A stretch of 64,000 bases of DNA. Source: Aplysia californica. Taxonomy: Eukaryota; Mollusca; Gastropoda; Aplysiida; Aplysiidae. The notes below the pieces were generated by a model that was not told the DNA's origin, searched no databases, and saw nothing but the letters and a program-made list of their open reading frames with translations. The position numbers were made by a program, and so were the translations under genes. Shown in pieces: positions 31,701-43,700 of this stretch (positions within the stretch are counted from its first letter, which is position 1; every line of letters begins with the position of its first letter). The stretch lies in NCBI RefSeq assembly GCF_000002075.1, contig NW_004797412.1, positions 1,006,515 to 1,070,514 of the forward strand, given 5' to 3'.

Positions 31701-34700
31701 TCCTGAAGTTCTCCTTTCACCCCCCCACCCCCTTCTTACATTGATGGCTGCAAGAGGTTGCAGTTACAGTTGGTGTCTGTTTTGTACTCTTCTGATTTAA
31801 ACATTTTAGAGCCAGTTGTAACAGGGTTGTTTTTTTTTGTTTCCTAGATCCATTTGAATTCTGAGGATGTGACCCATGGAACCATCAGGAATTGGCATGC
31901 AGTGGCCCGACGACCTACCAGTGACCGCTGGGCTAGAAGGGCCAGGTGAGAAAAAACCATGCGATGATGCTTAAGTTTGTGTACTCAGACTTACTTACCC
32001 TTGACTGGAATGAGATGCAACAAAGTAACTTGACGGTCTGAGAAGGCAGAGGGAAATAAGCACTTTGTCAGTGTCTAACTCTGACTGTGTATTTACCAAA
32101 TTTGGTCAAACAGTTTTTATGTCTGTAATTATATTATTCGCAGCCGTAATTATAACTGATGATACTTTAATAAGTTGTTGTTGTTTTCAAATCCCTTTAG
32201 CTGTGAGTATTTCGCTCATGGCAGCACAATGCCTCCCTCAAGTAACTACATGTCCTTGTCATCTGGTCAACGCCAGAGTAGAGCAGGCTTAAGAGGCATT
32301 TTATCAGTTTGGGGGTTGTGAAGGCTTTATGCATCCCTGTAGGATCTCAGGTAGGTGGTAGTCTTGTCCTGACACTGGCTTGTGCCCAAACATCTTGCCA
32401 CAAGAGAACAAAGGTGCAATGTTCACGGTCCTGTTTTCCATCGACCTTCACAGGGATTTCTTAGACAGTAGACAACCATAGGGGGTGTAGGCACACTCTA
32501 GTTCTGGAAGATGGGAGCCACAAAGTGCAACCAATGACAAGTGATCATCTGAGCAGTCCAGTAAGGGGTCCCATTGAGTAAGGGGTAACGTTTTCCTTCC
32601 ACAGTGAGTCGTCTACATCACAAAACGTAGCTTGCGTTTGCCCAATCCCCGCCACCTGCTGTCTCCTGGCTATCTGCTATTAACATTTCCATTCATGGGG
32701 CAGAATAATTCAAGGGATGGCCAAATCTACTCAGACAGAGGATCGTCACGTCATGGGTCAGCGAGCATTTGCCAGGATATTTGTAGGGACGTCATCTGTT
32801 TCCAGGCAGCCTATTCCTTACAGCTACAAGACCTTCTGGGTCAGCAGAGGCATCTCACGATGAGTCATCTGGCAGTCTGTGGATACCATGCCCCGTCTGT
32901 AGAGCTCCCACAAGAGGGAGGGAAGAAGATGTCGACAGTGAGTTCCTGAATGAACAGGTTGGCCTGCTGTGACGCCAGACCTACCATAATGGTGGATGTG
33001 TACGAACCCTTCTACAAGCCAAAGAGTCGTTGCTCACATCGCACCTCACAGGTCTATGGTACCTCCTGGACAGAGCTCCGCCTGAAACCTCTACTCCTAT
33101 GCACAGAGCAGGGGTCTCCAGGCTGCTCGACAAGGACGGAGAGTTGACTTGGTTGAGACTGGCTTGCCAGAGAGCGTCTGGGGTTTCACCCTCAACCCTC
33201 ACAGCCCACTTTAATAAGTAAAAAGAACACTCTACACAAAATTGTGAGCAATTCTGGAACATAATAAGAAAGAAATTCCATCCTCTTTAATCAAACCCAA
33301 ATATTACTTTTTAAAAATTTATGTGGGTGGTAGGGAAGATGGGACAAGGGATATTTTCTACTTTTCCTCTTACCCTCTACTGTTTCTGTTTGTCAGCCCT
33401 ACTCTTTTCCTGCCCTAATATGACGGTTGTTTTTTTGCATGTGCTTCTGTTTACTACAACTTGAGCCTTACCCATAGAAATTTCTATGCAAATGGAGATG
33501 GTCAGAGGTGTGGTAAATCATATTTCTTTTCTTTCTCTCAAATGTTTCTGCCTGTCTGTTCTGCCTTGAACTAAATGACAGTTTCAACCATGTGATTCTT
33601 TTCACTCGTACAAACTGGAAATTAATCGGTTTCCCCAGCCGAGTAGAGCGAGGCAAAATCCGCGTCAAGCTTCAGCTCCTAGAGGAGACGGTGTTGCCCT
33701 CATCATGTTACCAGCCACTGGTGGATCTGCTGGGGGAAGCTGTCAAAGTGAGTTTTGGTTCTTTTACGCTCTGTTGATAAGGTCACTTTAGCTGGTTTGT
33801 GTGTGGGGGGGGGAGGGGGTAGTGATAGACTGAACACTGCTTGACTGACTAAGTGAGATTTGGTTGTATTACTCTCTGTTCACAGGGTCACTCTAGCTGC
33901 TTTTTGTGAGGGGGTTTTCATAATTTTTTGGGGGGGCTCCACTACTCATTGTTCTTAAGATCACTTTAGCTGTTTTTAGGGGGAAGGGTTTCATCGTTAG
34001 TTTTGTGTTTCCTTTCTGTCAAGGTGAGAAATGGTTTTCCTGCTGTCTGTTTTTGCAATATTTTTGCTGCACTTTCAAAATATTTTCAGTCACCAATATT
34101 CCCTAAAATCTTGGGGCACTGGAGGAACAAAGAGAAAAACAGAAAGGTATAAACATATGTGTATGTATTCCTTTACTGTCAGTCATATGTCCGTGTGTCT
34201 GCCCAGAACCGCGACCTGGGTCAGCTGTTGTGGGACACACTGGAGCAGGACCGGACCATCGAGCTGGGGGCCATGGCGATGTCTCTGGTTCGATTCTACC
34301 TGAGCCAGGAGCTGGCCTTTGAGTTCCTGGATGCTGTCATACTGCGGGATATTGAGAAGACCGGTGAGTGGTGTCGCTGTTGTGGTTGTTATTTCTGTTG
34401 GGTTTTTTTGTTGCATTGCGAAGAGTAAGACTGTTCACAGTAGTTGTTGTTGGAAAGAGGTTATTTTGAAAGTTTGTGAATGTTGCTGTTGCTTTTGTTT
34501 GTTGTTGTTGTGGTTGTTATTGTTGTTATTGTCATTGTTGAGCTTCCTAGTTAGCTCAGTCAGACATTGTGTCCTTTGGAAAGGCACTTTACACAAATTT
34601 CCCATTTGGCTCAGAGATGGACATTAAACTCGGAGGTCCCGCCTCTTAAATAACCTATTAGTGTTGATAGGGGCGTTAAACCTGTACCATTTCACTTTTT

Positions 34701-37700
34701 TTTTCACCTCCCCCCTTGAAAATGCGTGCCTCTTGTTTTGGACCACATTTACTTGTCAACTGTACTCTGTCAAGCAATAATTTCTCTCATGTGTTACAGA
34801 GGATGTGAACACACTGTTCCGGGGCAACACGCTGGGCACCAAAGCTGTGGACAATTTCATGAAGGTATGTCCCTGAACTTGGAACAGATGGATGACAAGA
34901 AAAGACCAGGATGAAATAGGTTTTTCGAAAGCATCTGAGCAGAGAAATAAGTGGTGAAACATGATCGCTGATGTTTGTCACAGATCTTGCAGCTGAAGAA
35001 AAAGACATTGGGGACTTTGATGTAGCCGTTGTGTGTTGAGCTATTAGCAGCTGAGAGTGGTTGGAGGGTGCTACGGATACATCTTACTGCTTTTTTTTTT
35101 CCTTCTGTTATTTCTGTCTGTCTATCTTGCTGGTTCCCTGCAATAAATAATTGTTGTGATGCCAAAAGTCTCATTACATTAAACTCATGTCCGATCTCTT
35201 TCCTTTCCCTCTGTAATTTCTGTCTGTCTGTCCTGCAGTAAATGGTAAATGACCTTCATTGTGTCACTGTGCTTTTGTGTATTCGAACCGTGTCCCTCAA
35301 TTGTTTCTGTCTGTTCATCTTACTCTTTTCCTTCATTAAATAACCATAATTGTGTCGCTAAATGAACATTATTATGGTTCTGTGCTTCTGTGTAATTGAA
35401 CCCTGTACCTCCCCAGGTACTGGCCATGCCTTACTTACAGAAGGTTTTGCAGCCCACGATAGATCGTATCATCAATGAGAAGAAGACGGTTGAGCTCGAT
35501 CCCTTCCGAGTGAACAGCGTCCGCACGTAAGGAGCTTGGGGATTATTTTAATAGCTTCAGGGCCTAATGCCACTTATGGAAATTTTTTAAATTTCGACAT
35601 TCAAGTGTCCATTCAAAGTGGATCAATGGAATTAACGTGCATGGATGAAATAAAGTGAATCAATATAATAAGAATAATAATAGTAGAAGTAGATGATTAG
35701 TAGTGGGTCAAGAATATATAGTAGGTCTATAAAATCAAGTCTGATCTTATTTTGTCTTATCATATCTTATATCTTATTTGCATCTGCCCTCCAGGAGACG
35801 GCACAGCCTACACCGAGAGTCGGAGGAGAGTTTTGTGAACCACAGCATGGAGGCCATCGAAGACTACACCATCAGCGCCATCAACAGCATCGTCAACTCG
35901 GTCACTTACTGCCCACAGGTCCTGCGGAAAGTGCTGAGAAATATACAGATCAGGGTCCGGGAAAAATGGCCGGAAGAGATCTATGAGGTGTGTAAAGTGA
36001 TGCCTACAATGACGCTTAGGATATATTTTCAGAGTCTTTCCACTAAAACCCTAGTAATTTTTTTAAATTATGAAAGGTGATGTGTGTAATGATGCTTAGG
36101 ATGAATTATCGGAGTCATTCCGCAAAAACACGAGTAATTTTTTTTATTTTAAAAAAGTTTAAAGAAAGAAAATGCCCTATTAGAACCATGACTTGACTAT
36201 TTTTTAATTTGTCGATTAAAAACTATGGGGGGGAAAATTGAACAAAATTTTGATGTCAAATATTTTTACTTGAATAACAGCTTCATCTGAAAACCCCCAA
36301 AAACTAATTTGGACTGTGTTATTTTATCTGTTTAATTATCCGGGGCTACAATTACCGCGCAGTGCCGCCCTCAATGTCTGTAGTCGCGACAATATAAATC
36401 TGAGGAATCTACATTAACATCTAGAATTTATCAGAGACTTTTTCACTTAACTTCTTCATCAGGGATCAATGGAATGTTACAATACAACTTTGCAAAGTAG
36501 AAGTGAGATTTGTCGCATTCTGTCATGTTCTATACATGTCCAGTTGTCTGCCTTTTTCAGTACCTATTGACATGGAAAGTCTTTTTGAGCCACAAAGTTG
36601 TGGCTTGTCAACAATGATATGACTAATCTTGTATTTCCTTCTCAGGATGTTCCGTACATTGCTGTGAGTGGCTTCGTCTTTCTTCGGTTCTTCGCCCCTG
36701 CCATCATGTCCCCAAAACTTTTCTCCTTGAGCGACCAGCACCCGAACCGAAAAGTGATACGGACGTTCACGCTGCTTGCCAAGGTATTCTTAGCAGCCTT
36801 CTTCTTCTTCTTCTTCTTCTTCTTCTTCTTCTTCTTCTTCTTCTTCTTCTTCTTCTTCTTCTTCTTCTTCTTCTTCTTCTTCTTCTCCTTCTTCTTCTTC
36901 TTCTTCTTCTTCTTCTTCTTCTTCTTCTTCTTCTTCTTTTTCTTCTTCTTCTTCTTCTTCTCCTTCTCCTCCTCCTCCTCCTCCTCCTCCTCCTCCTCCT
37001 CCTCCTCCCCCTTCTTTTTCTTCTCCTCCTTCTTCTCCTCCACCTCCTCCTCCTCCTCCTCCTCCTCCTCCTCCTTTCTGTCAGACTTGCTTTTTCTTAG
37101 CGCTCAACAACCGCTATTGTGTCAACATGCCTCGCTTTACGCCCTCAATTTGATAATAGTGTACACAGTGTTAAAGCAAGCAGGAGAAGTGTCTGAAGAT
37201 GTAACTTTGATTCCCATGACAGAAATTTATTAAACTTTATCAACTTTTTGCTCACGTTGGCCATGACATGCAGAGTTGAAGAAGCTCGCCTCATAAACCG
37301 TATAGTGAATGTCTGTAATTTGTTAATGTCAGTCAACACTCTTTAAATATTTATGATCAGCTGAGGATGTTATATTTAAGTCTTGTGACTATTCTGTCAG
37401 AGGCAACACATGACTGTTTATAACATTTCTTTTTTTCTTTGACTTGACCCTTCCTGTCTTTAATCTTTTCTGACCTTTTCTGCTCTTTGCCTCCTCAGCT
37501 CCTTGTTGACCTTGTCTGCTCTTAACCTTGATGGGTTTTTTTAAAACCTTTTCTACATTTCTCTTCTTCTCTTGACCTTGCCCCCCCCCCCACAACCCCA
37601 CCCCACCCCACCCCACCCCCTGCCCGGGCAGTGCTACTGACTGAAGTGTCTTTAGGCCATTCCCAAAGAAGGGGGATATTAACATGTTCTTATGCACTGT

Positions 37701-40700
37701 AGAATTATAAATGGACTGATTTATCAATGTACTCATACTGTGCTGGAACAACATAGGGGGAACTGCTGGTTTTTCTTTCTTCTTCCTAACTTTCGTCCTT
37801 TTTTCCTCTACTTCTTTTGTATGTTTGTCACTCTCTTGTAAACTGCTATTTGCGGGATGCCTTGATAGTGGAAGCAGACTTTGTGCTGTTTAGGCTAGAG
37901 AGGTGAGCAGAGTAAGCCTGATTCCCCATTTGAACTTCTCTGTTGACATCCACCACCCTTTGGCACTCATATGACTTTATGCAGCTGCGAGCACCGTAAA
38001 ACTTTACTAAAACTAAAACTTGATCTGGTTTTTACTCTTTCTCCCCAGATTGTGCAGAGTGTGGGCAATTTGACCCCTGGTCAGCACGGGAAAGAGGCCT
38101 GGCTGGAACCGCTCACACCTCTCATCTCGCAGAAAATCCTGGAGGTGAAGGATTACCTGGACGCTCTCGTTAATGTCGGAGATTTCTCGGGTGAGACTTA
38201 TTGATACGGTTGCCAGTTTGAAGCAAGAACTTTTTCAGTTGCTATTAACTCACCTGCGCCTATTCCCATGTATTTACGGGATGCGTTTTATCGATCGATA
38301 TCTCCTGTGTTTTTCATTAATAAGCTACTGGAAGAGGCAAGCCAACAGTTGACCCCTTGTTTCATTTCAGTAAAAATTTGGTGGAGTTATATGCAATATG
38401 TTTTTAGCTGTAACTGACTAAGTCAGTCATCTCTGCATTGCAATAGATGATTTTATTATAAATTAGGCACACAAAAAATTGTGTGACCCCCCAGTAATGC
38501 CATTTCAAAATATTTATAGAATAAAAACTATTCGGACAAATTAAATGCAGTTTTCTTTTTCTGTCAGAACATTTCTTTCTTTCTCTTGCTGCATTAAAAA
38601 AAAAATTATGATAGCTTTCACAGTCTTTTTGTGGCTAACGCTTCAATATACCTCAAAAGTGTCAGGCTGCAATGGCTTTTGGGTGAAAAATAGCTCAGGC
38701 TCAAGTAAGTTAATATCTGTGGATATGCGGAATTGATGCCGGGCGTTTGAGATGGTTCAAAGGCCAACTAACAAGGTCTAAGATGGTATCAGTGAAGGGA
38801 GAGATTTTTTTCACTTCCTTTATACACAGTCCAACTTGTCCTAGATGAGTCACCCTGTCAAGGAGAAAGTGGTCATCTTAGACAAGTGGACTGCTTAGAC
38901 AGTTTCTTTGTAATATAAACAAAACGCAAAGTGGGAAGCAGTTGTTTTCACATATGAATCACAAAGTGGTGAAATCAGGTGCTCATCAATTTTTGGGCAT
39001 ATAGAGTTATGGTATCATCTTAAAGGTTGTTCATTTGCCTTGCTTTCAATGAAGAAATATCCATTTATCTTGAATAGAAGTGGAGATATTTGCGATTGAA
39101 GGAGGTGGGGTTGCCTGGTTTCAGAAGTATAACTAGCAAGAAAATGGACGCCAAAGTTTGGTGACTTCCATAGCTTAAGAGTCCTTGGAAATTGCAAATT
39201 TATATATTTTGTGCCGTTAATCAACATTTTCCCATAAATCCCACACTTAGAAGTGTTGTTTTTTTTAATGGACATACAAGGTGTTGAGCCAAAAAACAAA
39301 AATTCAAAAAAAAATTCCAAACTGGCGCAAAATTGCTGATTTCTCAGATTTCATTTAGACAAGTGCCCAATTTCACCACGATACCTCACATATGATTGTC
39401 TTGGACAGGTGGTCATTAGAAAAGGTTCGACTGTATGTGGATTTGCAAAACATCAGAGATGAATAACATGAAACTCTTACTAAAGCATTTTTTCTTTCTT
39501 TGATGAATTTTTCATTTTGCGTTTTGTTCATGCAGGGGAGCACAATACGGAGAAGAAATTGTTGTCTCATCGCAGTATGGGCTAATAAATACGAGGTCTT
39601 TTAAAAAATGTGTTTTGTTACTTCAGCCTCCCACAAATACCTGGTCCGGCAACAAAGCAACGAGACAGTGCTGATCCAAGGTCACCTCTACAAATGTCAC
39701 TACCACTGCAAGAGACTCTTCCGTCCCATCGTGCTGAAAAAGTGCTACTTCTATCTCACCCGCGTCATGCTCTGCTACCGAAAAACTCCCGAAGATGTGA
39801 GTGCTTTGTTCGAATTGTGGGTTTTTTGGGTTTTGGTTGGGGGGTTTGGGGGTTTTTTAAGAGGGGAAGGGTTGTTGTGATTTGCTTTGGGGTTGTTTTT
39901 TGGGGAGGGGGGGTGTTTCGTTGGTTATTTTTGTGAGTTTTATTGTGGGGAGAGGGGGGAGGAGGGTTGGTGCTTGAAGATGTGGCTGCGATGATATTGT
40001 TGTTTTTTAAGTGATTTATTGTGTTTACTTTTATGACCAGATGATTTTTTCAAGACAAGCTGCAACACATAGATAATTTTCTATCTTCAGAGGTTAGTTG
40101 TTTTTATTGATCCAGCTACAGCTGGGCTCTCGCCCATCCATTGAATGCCATGTAGCGGTGAGTGTAGGTTTGCTGCAGTTGCTGTAATTTTCAATAGAGT
40201 GTGTTGTCAATGTTAGGTCTCGGATGGAGATGTGTAGCTCTGATGTCATTTAGGGCTGTACAATGGAAAAGGTGATGATCCAGTCTCATATGCATAATCA
40301 CACAAAGGACACGTTGGGGGAAGATCTGGTTTTATTATCTTCAGAGGTTTAAGCATACCGTTCTGGAATCCTGATAAGCCTATTTGTTTTTGCAATATAT
40401 TACATTTTTGTGGGGGGGGTTTTCGTTGATATATGGACATGTTTATAGACGTAGATGTGGTTCTTTTCACTCCACAAATCTACAAACAAATAAAAACTCA
40501 CAACAAAAACAACAACAACAGTGACAAGATAAAATGTTCAGGCTTTTTATTTAGAGTGAGTCTACAATTTGTTAACAACGTCAGGATGTAAAAACTCAAA
40601 GCCATCCTCCTGATCTGTGCCATGGGTGTTTGGCAGGTGCTTTGATGTGGTTTGCTCCTTCTTTCCTATCAAACATCTATCGCCCTTATCTCTCCTCCTT

Positions 40701-43700
40701 CTTTTCTTTGTATGTTACTTTTTAGTAACATCTCTATTCTTCAGCTCTCATATTTGTGTTCCAAATACTGTAAAACTCTTACTAAACTAAAAATAAAAAA
40801 TTGTTCTGTCCCCAGGAAGACACCATGGTGATGGTGGAGAACATCTGTGCCGTGGAGAAGCTGGACTACGGAGCCCTGGGCAAGTCCAACATGGGCCAGA
40901 TCATCCACAAGACGTCGGATGAGAACACAGGGATTATTTACTTCCAGGCAAAGGTACTGTCATGTTTTAGTGAAGTGGCATGATGGCATTGTGATCTACA
41001 GGCTTGCCAACTGTCCTGAATTTCCCTTTTCCCAGGACCATCCTGGATTCGGCATTCAGGAGTGTATATATATATATATACATATATATATACATACAGT
41101 CGAACCTGCCTTAACGGAAACCTGTATAAAACGGAAACCTGTCTTAACAGAATCCCCCCCGCTCCCCCCCTTGATATATTCCTCTTTAATTACCTGTTTA
41201 AAACGGAAAGAAAAGTCAGATCCCTTCCGAGGGTTTCACCTGTCTAAGACGGAAAATGCTTTGCCCGCTCAACCCTGATTTGAAACAAAACTTGCAAGTT
41301 TGGTTCCGCCGGCTCTAAACTTAACGCTATGGCTATGTCGCTGGGCGAGGAAGAGGAGCTAGGGTGCAATTTGAGGGTAGATGTTACCCCTCAATGTGAG
41401 CCCTGAGGGATGACGATGGTGAGTGTAGTGTAGGTGTGAAATTTCACGACTTCCCGTGAGAGTGCTGGAGTAGCGAATCACTACGGAAACTTTCCTGGGT
41501 AGCCAGAAGCCAGAGGTGTGAAATTAGATTGGCCAATGCCTGCCGCCCTGATCGTACGGCCAGCCGAGAAGTTGCCTAACTTCGACCGGTAGAGTTTTGA
41601 GTCCCCGAGTCAGGTTTTTTTCTTCAATTTTTTTTTTTCTCACCAAGCTGATACAGAGGAAAGGAGAGATTGAAATAAATAAAGAGATTGGGAAAGAGAA
41701 GACATTGAAAGAAGAAGGAAAATTACAAGAAGAGGAGAGGCAGAAAAATATGTCTCACCAGTCTGTGTCCCCTCTGGTCACTAGCTACTCCCAAAAGTAC
41801 CAAGATGTTGTGCTAGTGCTGGGAGGAGTGAAACAAGTAAATAATAACTTATGTATCTAGCAGGCTGCAACTGTGTACGATCGTCCAGTTGTACGACTGT
41901 GTTCTCACATTAGCTTTCATGTAACACTTTACATGCATGTTCACTGAATAGTTGCTCGTCTGCCTCTCGTATCCACTTATAATATAATTTCCCTTGTGGA
42001 TGAAAAAAATGTGCCTATTTTGGTTTCCTCCTGTTGTTTCTGTCTATCTGTTTTGCTATTTTCCAGCACTAAATGACTGCTATTATCATGATGATGTGCT
42101 CCTCTGTATTTAGACTAATAAAAGAATCAAGGAAAAAGGTTGGTTCATCTTTTTCCCTCTGGTATTTTCTTCTACTCGGCTAGGATGTGAACGAGTTGAC
42201 CGCGTGGATCTCAGCCATCAGAAAAACCTGCAAGTACAACGCCTGCCGCATCGAGACGTTCCATCCTGGTGTGTTCAAGGGGGACAAGTGGAACTGTTGC
42301 CGAAAAGAGCAGGATACAGGTTGGGGCTTAGGCATTGAAAGTAGAGTTGATGTGTTTTGAACTCCCCTCAGATTTTGACATGGGTGACCAGAGTGGGCTC
42401 CAGTGCTAGGTCCTTCTTTTTTAGTGTTGTTTCTGTCTGTCTGTTTTGCTCTTGCCAGCCTTAAATTACCATTATCATGTCGATGTGTTTCTCTTTACTG
42501 AAACAAACAAAATTTCGCAAATTTTCTTATACTTTGATTCGAAGCTAGTGTATTTCTTTTGCTGTGATAAGAATTGGACTGTAAATGTCAGTTTTCTACA
42601 CTCTGGAGATCTGTGGTGTATTCATTAAGTTCTTAGCAAGGGACTTCAGCAGACATGAGTTTGTTTTGGTGGGGGGGGGGGGTTAATAGAGGAGAGACAG
42701 AGAAATTGAGAGAAGCGTGAAGATGGAAAAAAGAGGGATATTGAAAGAAGCGAAGAAATTGAGTGAAGAAGAAAGACTGAGAGAAGAGGAGAGGTTAAGA
42801 GTAGAGAAAAGGCTGAGAGAAGAGGAGATATTGAAAAAGTGAAGAGATTGAGTGAAGAAGAAAGTTTGAGAGAAGAGGAGAGATTAGGAGTAGAGAAAAG
42901 ACTGAGAAAAGAGGAGATATTGAAAAATGTGAAGAAGAAAGGTTGAGAGAAGAAGAGAGGTTAAAAAAAAAGAGAGAGATATTAAGATAAGAGAAAAGAT
43001 AGAAAGAAGAAAGCCTCACTGCTCTGTGTCCCCTCTCTCCAGCCCCAGGCTGCAGCCCGACGTACCACGGTGTGGTGCTGGGAGACTGGCAGGACCCGCT
43101 AGACCCAGACGTCGACGCTCAGATCATCTACAGCCAGATCGCTCACAGCAAGGACAAGATCAGGTATTACTACGCGACGCTTTTATTTCTGTGAGCAAAC
43201 CCACGTACGATTTATGTGTAGAGTGTTTCGCTCATCGCAAAGACAGGATCAAGTCTTGAACAATGCACTTATTTCTATGGGTCCGCACAAGTCAGATATA
43301 CAGGAATAGTGTGTCACACAGAGAAAATACAAGATCAGGCTTTACAGGCGACACACACAGATCTGTGGACGCACTCACGTAAGAGACACGTGTAAAGCAT
43401 GTTACTAAGAAAAGTTATGTTAAGATGCAATAGACAGGGCATTTGTGTTTGTTCTGTAGTTGAAGAAAGACCTGGCAATATTTCGTATTTCCTCTTTTTT
43501 TTTCTTTCACTCACTACTTTTCTTCTTAATTTGATGGTTTGGTTTATAATTTTCTTGATGCTAGAAATGTTACTTGGGGGTCTTTTTGTCTAGTCTGTAT
43601 TCATTTTGTTACCAGATGTGTCTATGCCGTAAAGTGAATACTGTATATGTGTCATGACGCAATGGAATCAGGTACTCGTCGATTTTTGGGCATATGGAGT

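Larger units (their letters stand above)
31079..31815. repeat. Tandem copies of the exon 7 end and donor
   Basis: The segment running from exon 7 (GATTTCATGGGACAA) through its donor to CTCCCCTCTTTTTGGCATTG recurs at 31390 (GACTTCATGGAACAGATGGA, then the same CTCCCCTCTTTTTGGC) and, weaker, at 31694. Each is followed by a GAGCTTTTT and TTCTGATTTAA stretch, giving units of about 300 bp. Confidence 0.8.
31946..33638 (+). other. RASAL intron 8
   Basis: 1.7 kb. It holds a possible cryptic exon (32201-32350), an unexplained GC-richer block (about 32430-33230) and two S3-like segments near its end. Confidence 0.65.
38191..39626 (+). other. RASAL intron 15
   Basis: It contains the pogo-like element with a nested M1 copy. 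The rest is AT-rich with nothing recognised. Confidence 0.65.
40954..42183 (+). other. RASAL intron 17
   Basis: A TA/TACA microsatellite (41063-41096), the pogo-like element, a purine-rich stretch (41640-41760) and an S3 copy fill most of it. Confidence 0.65.

Noticed and set aside
34540-34620. tRNA gene
   Set aside because: The A-box-like GTTAGCTCAGTC is good, but no cloverleaf or acceptor stem can be formed; it belongs to SINE family S1.
36598-37233. Long open frame rich in Phe and Ser
   Set aside because: It is exon 14 read through its donor into the TTC/TCC microsatellite. Only 36646-36783 is coding.
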